Assembly: GCA_040902585.1 (NCBI GenBank)
Contig: JBBDXA010000015.1
Coordinates: 1-9,338 of the forward strand
DNA length: 9,338 bases
DNA from: JBBDXA01 sp040902585
Lineage (GTDB): Bacteria > Planctomycetota > Phycisphaerae > Phycisphaerales > Phycisphaeraceae
Direction of reading: 5' to 3'
This document shows, piece by piece, positions 1-4,694 of this stretch. The position numbers were made by a program, and so were the translations under genes. The notes beneath the pieces are model-generated. The model ran no database searches. It had not been told where the DNA came from and worked only from the letters and a program-made list of their open reading frames with translations. Within the stretch, counting starts at the first letter, position 1; each line of letters starts with the position of its first letter.

Positions 1-1
1 C

Positions 2-1159
2 AAACACCGTCTGATCGTCGTGGCACCCGGTCTCCATTACCGTGTTGCCAAGACTCTGGCGGAGCGATGGAAGTTGCTGGGGCCGCTCGCCGTCAGCATC
101 ACGCTGGATGTCGATCCCGAAGTGTGCCGGCTGGGATTCGGCGACATCGAAGCGGTCAAGCTGCTGGAATCAACCGCACGGAACATGTGTACGCTGCTCA
201 CCACGCATCCGGGCATTCGCATCGGCGTGATCATCGCCGACGATGAAACACTTATCTATGCACCGACGCCGCTCCTGATCGAAGCCAGCCCCGATGCACT
301 CAACGAGGACGCCACCTCGATCAAGCCCAACGCGATTCGCGTGGGCCTGCCGCCGGCTGACCTGGAACGCGATCTGGGCGCAGGGCCCGACGGAGAAGGG
401 GAACGAATCATCGGGCTCGATCTTGTGGAGCACGAAACGCTCGCCGCGGTGGAGGCCGATCTGAAGGAGCTGCCGCCCCAGCCGTTCGACATCACGCGGC
501 GACTGCGCGTGTTCACCGCGCACCTGGAGTTTGTGGAGCTGCGGATGATCGGCTGGAACCTCAGCCGACGAACCGTCACGCTGCCGGCGGAACTGGTCGG
601 CGTCATCGACGAAGAGAACCGGGCACTCCTGGAGAGTAAGTTCCGCGTGCTGGCCAACACGAACATCGAAGACCACTTCACGCACCTGGAGCGGATCAAG
701 GAATTCATCGTCAAGCGCTTCCTCGTCCACCTGCCCAGCTATGGCGCCCTGCTGCGACTCAAGGACAAGCCCAAGTTTGAGCTGGCGATCCAGACGCTTA
801 CGAAGATGCTCAACCGGGCCTGCCTGCGGGCCAAGCGCAAGCTCCAGGAAAAGATCGACCAGAACATCGCCAAGCTGGCTGAGGCTCTGCTGCCGATTCT
901 GAAACGCAAACCGCCGAAGCACCGGCAGGACTGCCTTATGCTCGAGGACGACGCGACCTGGCTGACAGGAGAACTGCAATCTCTGGCCGGGAGCGCGGAG
1001 GACATGTTCAAGCACGCCAAGGTGGAAGTCCGCTACAAAGGCGTGACCTATGAGACACTGAACGACAAGGCTTTCGTTGAAGCCGTGCAGGCGCGGATGA
1101 AGGACATGACCAGGCTACATGACGAAACCGATGCGGCGCCGAAAGTCGGTGCCGCCTGA
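2..1159 (+). CDS. Uncharacterised protein, 5'-truncated by window edge
   Basis: The reading frame is open from the first bases of the window, reading KHRLIVV before the GTG at 20, so the true start probably lies to the left. Residue numbers here count from that GTG. The visible part has about 379 residues and no signal peptide or membrane segment. Residues 1-110 look alpha/beta, with strands such as 'VSITLD', 'GIRIGVIIAD' and 'TLIYAPTPLLIEA'. Residues about 195-300 are strongly helical and rich in Lys, Arg and Glu, possibly a coiled coil. The C-terminus is charged. The strand pattern around 'IADDETLIYAPT' resembles the core of phospholipase-D-like folds, but no HxKxxxxD motif is visible, so this is only a suggestion. 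It ends 398 bases before higB, in a region that looks like an integrated element, so an accessory role is likely. I do not recognise the family and assign no function. Confidence 0.8.
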   Translation, partial: KHRLIVVAPGLHYRVAKTLAERWKLLGPLAVSITLDVDPEVCRLGFGDIEAVKLLESTARNMCTLLTTHPGIRIGVIIADDETLIYAPTPLLIEASPDALNEDATSIKPNAIRVGLPPADLERDLGAGPDGEGERIIGLDLVEHETLAAVEADLKELPPQPFDITRRLRVFTAHLEFVELRMIGWNLSRRTVTLPAELVGVIDEENRALLESKFRVLANTNIEDHFTHLERIKEFIVKRFLVHLPSYGALLRLKDKPKFELAIQTLTKMLNRACLRAKRKLQEKIDQNIAKLAEALLPILKRKPPKHRQDCLMLEDDATWLTGELQSLAGSAEDMFKHAKVEVRYKGVTYETLNDKAFVEAVQARMKDMTRLHDETDAAPKVGAA

Positions 1160-1261
1160 TCATTTACCGTCGGACCGCCGGCCGCTGCGAGTGACCTTTG
1201 GCTTCGGCCTAAGTGGACAAGGCAACCGGCTGACCGACTCAATCTCTTCAACGGTAATCAG

Positions 1262-1279
1262 CATCCTGCAATCAGGATG
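1262..1279. repeat. Short perfect hairpin, 7-bp stem
   Basis: CATCCTG at 1262-1268 is the exact reverse complement of CAGGATG at 1273-1279, with loop CAAT. No T-run follows on either strand, so it does not look like a standard intrinsic terminator. It could mark the end of the upstream transcript or simply be chance. Confidence 0.45.
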
Positions 1280-1398
1280 AACTGGGTAGCCAACGGTGGC
1301 ATCGTTGCGCACATCCCGTCCGAACTCATGCCTCAATATGAACGGACGCGCGTTTCGCCGGCATCGCACTCTGCATTCCGCAGGTGAGCATGGCCGAC

Positions 1399-1490
1399 GC
1401 GCAACAGCTCGCACATGTGCATCCGGGTATTGCTCTCAATACGTGCGAGAGAGCTGTTAACCCCCGATGCACATGTGCGCCCTGTTGCGC
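1399..1490. repeat. Large imperfect inverted repeat (29-bp arms)
   Basis: The left arm 1399-1427 and right arm 1462-1490 are reverse complements at 26 of 29 positions, separated by 34 bases. The outer 9 bp (GCGCAACAG / CTGTTGCGC) pair perfectly, then comes a 2-base mismatch, then about 14 perfect pairs, one mismatch and three more pairs. The spacer has its own inner pairing: GCTCTC (1432-1437) with GAGAGC (1448-1453). Each arm also contains the self-complementary decamer GCACATGTGC (1411-1420 and 1469-1478). A single strand could fold into a long hairpin. Candidates are a recombination site resembling an integron attC (AAC near the 5' end, GTT near the 3' end, but one base off the RYYYAAC/GTTRRRY consensus), a small non-autonomous element, or paired operator sites. 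No T-run follows. Confidence 0.85.
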
Positions 1491-1521
1491 TACCGATTCC
1501 ACCCGGCGCGAAAGAAAAGAC

Positions 1522-1550
1522 GTGACCATGTGTGCCAATGAGGTTACTAT
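1522..1550 (+). promoter_or_regulatory. Candidate promoter for higBA
   Basis: GTGACC (1522-1527) and TACTAT (1545-1550), 17 bases apart, each match 4 of 6 positions of the sigma-70 consensus. Transcription would begin at about 1557, right at the higB ATG at 1558, which would make the message nearly leaderless. That fits the lack of a good ribosome-binding site there. The match is weak, so this is a suggestion. Confidence 0.3.
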
Positions 1551-1557
1551 ACGCCAC

Positions 1558-1839
1558 ATGATCGCTTCATTCGGCGACCGCGACACCGAAGCACTCTTCC
1601 GCCGCGAGCGGGTGAAGCGGATCGACCCGCCCATCCAGCGTACAGGCCTGCGCAAGCTGCGCTACCTGAACAACGCCGCGACGCTGCAAGACCTGCGCGT
1701 GCCGCCGGGCAATCACATGGAAGCGCTCAAGGGCGACCGCGCCGACTGGCACAGCATCCGCATCAATGACCATTGGCGCATCGCGTTCCGGTGGATCGAA
1801 GGCAACCCCCATGACGTGTCGATCGTTGGCTATCACTGA
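1558..1839 (+). CDS. higB: HigB-type toxin (RelE/ParE superfamily mRNA interferase)
   Basis: This 93-residue protein matches the HigB 'plasmid maintenance killer' family along its full length. It begins MIASFGDRDTEALF, has the family block 'LRVPPGNHMEALKGDR' (about 46-61), then 'HSIRINDHWRIAFRW' (about 65-79), and ends 'DVSIVGYH'. HigB toxins are ribosome-dependent mRNA endonucleases that stop translation unless bound by HigA; this is family knowledge and not shown here. The ATG at 1558 was chosen because the family starts 'MI.SF'. The in-frame ATG at 1528 would add ten residues with no family support. No strong Shine-Dalgarno is visible. The antitoxin gene follows after 17 bases, giving the toxin-first order usual for higBA. 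The conserved core residues look intact, so the toxin is probably functional. Confidence 0.93.
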   Translation: MIASFGDRDTEALFRRERVKRIDPPIQRTGLRKLRYLNNAATLQDLRVPPGNHMEALKGDRADWHSIRINDHWRIAFRWIEGNPHDVSIVGYH

Positions 1840-1856
1840 GGCAAAGGCATCACCCC

Positions 1857-2192
1857 ATGACCCGCAAGCCCCGCAAATCCCGCAAGCCCCGCAAGCGAAA
1901 GAAACTCAAGCCCGTGCATCCCGGCGAGATTCTCAAACACGACTTCCTCGACCCGCTGGGCATTACTGCCTACCGGCTGGGCAAGGACATCGGCGTTTCG
2001 CCCCAGCACATCGGGCGGATCGTCAACGGCCTGCGCGGCATCGGCGGGGACATGGCGCTGAGACTGGCGCGATATTTCGGCACATCCGCACAACTCTGGA
2101 TGGGCTTGCAGGCACACTATGAAATCGACGTGGCCGAGGACAAGGCAGGCGCGGAGATTGAAAAGAAGATTCGGCCGTTTCAAGCGGCCTGA
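1857..2192 (+). CDS. higA: HigA-type antitoxin, XRE-family helix-turn-helix
   Basis: A 111-residue protein with the HigA hallmark 'VHPGEIL' (20-26), followed by 'FLDPLGITAYRLGKDIGVSPQHIGRIVNGLRGI', which contains the helix-turn-helix (about 36-60). Next come 'DMALRLARYFGTSAQLWMGLQ' and a charged C-terminal helix. HigA binds HigB to neutralise it and normally represses its own operon. The ATG at 1857 is preceded by AAAGG (1843-1847) at 9 bases, and the gap to higB is 17 bases, so the two genes are probably co-translated. Unusual feature: the first about 16 residues are a Lys/Arg-rich tail encoded by four tandem 9-bp units. Most HigA proteins begin only a few residues before 'HPGEIL'. A later GTG at 1914 would remove this tail but also leave too little ahead of the conserved motif. 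Confidence 0.93.
   Translation: MTRKPRKSRKPRKRKKLKPVHPGEILKHDFLDPLGITAYRLGKDIGVSPQHIGRIVNGLRGIGGDMALRLARYFGTSAQLWMGLQAHYEIDVAEDKAGAEIEKKIRPFQAA
1861..1896 (+). repeat. Four tandem 9-bp repeats inside higA
   Basis: Units CCCGCAAGC, CCCGCAAAT, CCCGCAAGC and CCCGCAAGC lie back to back. They encode a basic tail with alternating Arg-Lys and Pro/Ser. The unit is a multiple of three, so gain or loss of units would keep the higA frame. It looks like slipped-strand expansion. Confidence 0.9.
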
Positions 2193-2210
2193 ACAAAGGG
2201 ACGGTGACTC

Positions 2211-2928
2211 ATGACACGAAGACGCGGCAACGGAAGCGGATCGCTCTTTCAGCGCAGGCCCGGTGGCGCGTGGATCGCTTCATGGTGAACCCACGACGGC
2301 CAGCGCAAGACGAAATCGACCAAGACGACGGACAAGAGTGCGGCGACGCGACGATACCCTTCCGCTGCGAGCGACGACAGCGGACGCTTTGCGGGCATTC
2401 CTGACGAACAAGGCCCCGGCGGCGCAGGCGTTCAATCTGCCCGTGGAATACGAAGTGGCCGACATGCTCCGCGCCGACTTGGCCGACGCGGGTATCCCGG
2501 CGACCGACGACGCGGGCCGCGTTGTGGACTTCCACGCCCTGCGGCACACGTTCATCACGAACCTGGCCAGCGGCGGCGTGCATCCGAAGATTGCGCAATC
2601 GCTCGCCCGGCACTCGACCATCACCTTGACGATGGACCGCTACACGCACTCGCTCGCCGGTGATGAAGTCTCCGCGCTCGAGGCACTGCCCGACCTGTCC
2701 GCCGGCCCGAATCATGAGCGAGCGAAGGCCACGGGCACCCACGACGCGGCCCCGACCCTGACGGACGCGCGCAGCAGTAGCAGCCCGAAACAGCGCGTTC
2801 TCGGCGCAACAGGGCGCAACGGAAGCGAGCCGATCGCGGCGACGAACGAGAGCGGAAAAGGCTTGGAAACAGGGGCGAGTTGCAACGTGGCGCAACGGCT
2901 GGACATGAAAGCCACCTGCCGGACTTGA
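2211..2928 (+). pseudogene. Tyrosine recombinase (phage-type integrase), internally deleted
   Basis: The N-terminus is read from ATG 2211: 'MTRRRGNGSGSLFQRR', 'GGAWIASW', then a TGA stop at 2286-2288, then 'THDGQRKTKSTKTTDKSAATR' up to about 2351. This is a typical integrase start (tags such as 'GSLFQR' and 'DGQRKTKST'). From about 2350 the homology continues in the next frame with the C-terminal catalytic half: 'DDTLPL', 'DFHALRHTF' (His at 2533, Arg at 2542), 'LARHSTITLTMDRYTH' (His at 2611, nucleophile Tyr at 2641). The middle of the protein, including the first catalytic arginine and lysine, is missing; compared with usual lengths near 400 residues, about 200 are gone. Stop codon, deletion and frame change all point to a dead gene. 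The C-terminal open frame (from 2263) runs into the tRNA-Thr(UGU) gene and stops inside its T-arm. A short expressed C-terminal fragment cannot be excluded. Confidence 0.88.
2813..2898 (+). repeat. Direct repeat GGCGCAACGG near the tRNA
   Basis: GGCGCAACGG occurs at 2813-2822 and 2889-2898, 76 bases apart, with a related GGCGCAACAG at 2803-2812. They lie between the integrase catalytic region and the tRNA 3' end, where integrase arm-binding sites often sit. Short repeats in GC-rich DNA can also be chance. Confidence 0.35.
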
Positions 2929-2982
2929 ACCGGCGACCTGCGGTTTACAAAACCGCTGCTCTACCAACTGAGCTAAGGTGGC
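2910..2982 (-). tRNA. tRNA-Thr (anticodon UGU)
   Basis: The minus strand folds into a full cloverleaf of 73 bases. The acceptor stem GCCACCT pairs with AGGTGGC, the D-arm is GCTC/GAGC, the anticodon stem GCGGT/ACCGC carries loop TTTGTAA with anticodon TGT (plus positions 2947-2949), and the T-arm GCCGG/CCGGC has loop TTCAAGT. The discriminator base is U. CCA is not encoded. It reads codon ACA. Its 3' end abuts the integrase pseudogene, so it was probably the integration target of the element on the left. Another tRNA-Thr with the same acceptor stem lies at 4471-4542. Confidence 0.97.
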
Positions 2983-3015
2983 GATCTGGTTTTTCAACCA
3001 TCGGTGTGTGTGAAC

Positions 3016-3042
3016 ATTATCGGCCAGATGGGTTGAGGGCAA
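3016..3042 (-). promoter_or_regulatory. Candidate promoter of tRNA-Thr(UGU)
   Basis: On the minus strand GATAAT (plus 3016-3021, 5 of 6 to TATAAT) is preceded by TTGCCC (plus 3037-3042, 4 of 6) with a 15-base spacer, slightly short. Transcription would start about 27 bases before the tRNA 5' end, a reasonable distance. Confidence 0.4.
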
Positions 3043-3143
3043 GAACGTGCGGGGCGGATAGTTTCCTCTGGTAACGGCACCTTTGCCCGGTGCGGATAGG
3101 TTGGCGGTTTTCGCTGGCTGGGTTGCAACTGTAAACTCCCTGC

Positions 3144-4424
3144 ATGTCTGAACTGGCACATCATCAAACGCCCAGCGCGGCTCGGGTGGGCGGAGCGGAC
3201 GCTATCGCTGGTGCGGGCCTTCCGTCGTTGGCGCGACGCTGCGCGGAAGAATTCGAGACGCGCTTTGGCGGGCCGGCGCGGTGGGTGGTGGCTTCGCCGG
3301 GACGGGTGAACTTGATCGGCGAGCACGTGGATTACAACGATGGTTTCGTGCTGCCGATGGCGATTGAACGATATGTCGTCATCGCGGCGGCACCGCCTTC
3401 GACATCGGATGCTTCGCGCGACGGCGCGAGCGCGGGACACAGGGTGCGACTGGCGAGCACGCGACAGGAGCAGGTGATCGCGATTGATCTGGATGAACCG
3501 ATGCGGCCGGGCGAACCGGCGTGGGGCAACTACGCGCGGGGCGTGATTGCGGGGTTCCAGGATCGCGGCGCGAAGGTTTCATCTTTCGATGCGCTGATCG
3601 CGGCGGACCTTCCCACCGGCGGCGGGCTCTCCAGCAGTGCGGCCCTTGAAGTGGCGCTCGCGACGTTGCTTGAAGTCATGACGGGGTTGAAACTGGAGCC
3701 GCGCGATAAGGCGCTGCTCTGCCAGCATGCTGAGCACACGTTCGCGGGCGTGCCCTGCGGGATCATGGATCAGTTCGCCTGTGCCCTGGGGCGGAAGGAT
3801 CACCTGCTGCTGCTGGATTGCCGATCGCTGGCGGTGGAGTTCGTTCCGTTTCGCGACCCGCAGGTGACGGTGCTGGTGATTGACAGCAAGGTGAAGCACG
3901 AATTATCAGGCGGCGAGTACGCCCGGCGAAGGCGCGATTGCGAAGCGGCGACGGCGAAGCTTGGCGTGAGTTCGCTGCGCGATCTGAGCATCGAATCGTT
4001 TGAAGCCTGTGTAAACAAACTTTCAGAAATTCAGCAGAAGCGGGCGAGGCACGTCGTCAGCGAGATTCAGCGCACGCAGGATGCGGTGGCGGCAATTCGC
4101 AAGAGTGACTGGGGACGGGTCGGCGAACTGATGTACGAAAGTCACCGCTCGCTGCGCGATGATTACGAGGTGAGCTGCGCGGAGCTTGATGTGATCGTCG
4201 ATCTGGCCCGCGGCCATAACGAAACGCAGAATGATGCTGTGTTCGGGTGTCGCATGACCGGCGGTGGATTCGGCGGCTGCGCGGTGTGCCTCGTGCGAAC
4301 GGCCGGGACTGAGGCGGTCAGCGAACACATTGCGGCGGAGTACGAGCGGCGCACCGGCGTTCGTCCGGCCATCTTCAGCACACATCCCGCGGACGGGGCG
4401 AAACTCCTTTCGGTGGTGCCGTGA
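3144..4424 (+). CDS. galK: Galactokinase
   Basis: A 426-residue GHMP kinase that phosphorylates galactose at C1 with ATP, the first committed step of the Leloir pathway, in the cytoplasm. All three family motifs are present: the galactokinase signature 'GRVNLIGEHVDYNDGFVLP' (53-71, with Arg54, Glu60, His61 and Asp63 at sugar-binding/catalytic positions), the ATP-binding 'LPTGGGLSSSAAL' (156-168) and 'MTGGGFGGCAV' (371-381). Asp209 in 'GIMDQFACALG' fits the catalytic base. It is slightly longer than the usual 380-400 residues because of about 35 poorly conserved residues before 'LARRCAEEF'. The start may therefore lie a little downstream, though no better start or Shine-Dalgarno is visible. 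No other gal genes are in the window. It stands alone between two opposite-strand tRNA-Thr genes and ends at a likely terminator. A possible promoter is TTGAGG (3033-3038) with GATAGT (3057-3062), which is weak. Confidence 0.96.
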   Translation: MSELAHHQTPSAARVGGADAIAGAGLPSLARRCAEEFETRFGGPARWVVASPGRVNLIGEHVDYNDGFVLPMAIERYVVIAAAPPSTSDASRDGASAGHRVRLASTRQEQVIAIDLDEPMRPGEPAWGNYARGVIAGFQDRGAKVSSFDALIAADLPTGGGLSSSAALEVALATLLEVMTGLKLEPRDKALLCQHAEHTFAGVPCGIMDQFACALGRKDHLLLLDCRSLAVEFVPFRDPQVTVLVIDSKVKHELSGGEYARRRRDCEAATAKLGVSSLRDLSIESFEACVNKLSEIQQKRARHVVSEIQRTQDAVAAIRKSDWGRVGELMYESHRSLRDDYEVSCAELDVIVDLARGHNETQNDAVFGCRMTGGGFGGCAVCLVRTAGTEAVSEHIAAEYERRTGVRPAIFSTHPADGAKLLSVVP

Positions 4425-4429
4425 CTTTT

Positions 4430-4454
4430 CGCGAGTCGATCCCGGCTCGCGTTT
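4430..4454 (+). terminator. Probable intrinsic terminator of galK
   Basis: CGCGAGTCG (4430-4438) pairs with CGGCTCGCG (4443-4451) as a 9-bp stem with one G-T wobble and loop ATCC, followed by TTT at 4452-4454. It begins 6 bases after the galK stop. The T-run is short, so termination may be partial. The same hairpin lies just beyond the 3' end of tRNA-Thr(CGU) on the minus strand, but no T-run follows on that side. Confidence 0.6.
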
Positions 4455-4470
4455 CCAGTCGCGCAGCCAA

Positions 4471-4542
4471 AGCCACCTCGGGGATTTGAACCCCGGACCT
4501 ATGCTTTACGAAAGCATTGCTCTACCGCTGAGCTAAGGTGGC
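4471..4542 (-). tRNA. tRNA-Thr (anticodon CGU)
   Basis: The minus strand folds into a 72-base cloverleaf: acceptor GCCACCT/AGGTGGC, D-arm GCTC/GAGC with a short loop, anticodon stem ATGCT/AGCAT with loop TTCGTAA and anticodon CGT (plus 4508-4510), and T-arm CGGGG/CCCCG with loop TTCAAAT. The discriminator is U and CCA is not encoded. It reads codon ACG. Acceptor stem and most D-arm bases match the tRNA-Thr at 2910-2982, while the anticodon and T stems differ, as expected for isoacceptors charged by the same synthetase. Confidence 0.97.
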
Positions 4543-4622
4543 AGACAGGGTGAGTCGCACGGGATGCTTTGGAATCATGGGCACGATAGGCGGATGATCC
4601 GAGCGTCTTTTCAGCGTGGGGA

Positions 4623-4651
4623 AGGGTAGCGGGGCTGTCAGGCTCCGTCAA
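4623..4651 (-). promoter_or_regulatory. Weak candidate promoter of tRNA-Thr(CGU)
   Basis: On the minus strand TTGACG (plus 4646-4651, 5 of 6 to the -35 consensus) is followed after 17 bases by TACCCT (plus 4623-4628, only 3 of 6 to the -10). The start would be about 75 bases upstream of the tRNA. The rest of 4543-4694 shows no other clear signal. Confidence 0.22.
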
Positions 4652-4694
4652 CAATGCGCCGTCGAAAGCGCGGGAATCAAACGTGACTTCAGTT

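Larger units (their letters stand above)
1160..1557. other. Gene-poor stretch between unknown gene and higB
   Basis: No convincing gene is seen in these 398 bases. Short open frames exist on both strands, for example 84 codons at 1160-1414 on the minus strand, but none has a recognisable motif or ribosome-binding site. The stretch holds a small perfect hairpin (1262-1279), a large imperfect inverted repeat (1399-1490) and a plausible promoter for higBA near its right end. It may be a remnant or junction zone of the integrated element. Confidence 0.55.

Noticed and set aside
170..1015. Long minus-strand open frame of 281 codons
   Set aside because: It is the shadow of the first gene, with no recognisable domain and no start signal.
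1160..1414. Minus-strand open frame of 84 codons
   Set aside because: No ribosome-binding site, no recognised motif, and its start lies inside the inverted repeat.
1384..1557. N-terminal extension of HigB to an upstream ATG
   Set aside because: It would run through the inverted repeat, and the HigB family starts at the 'MI.SF' encoded from 1558.
1861..1896. CRISPR-like array
   Set aside because: Units are only 9 bp, have no spacers, and lie in frame inside higA.
2209..3159. Long minus-strand open frame of 316 codons
   Set aside because: It is antisense to the integrase remnant, runs through the tRNA gene, and has the composition of a shadow frame in GC-rich DNA.
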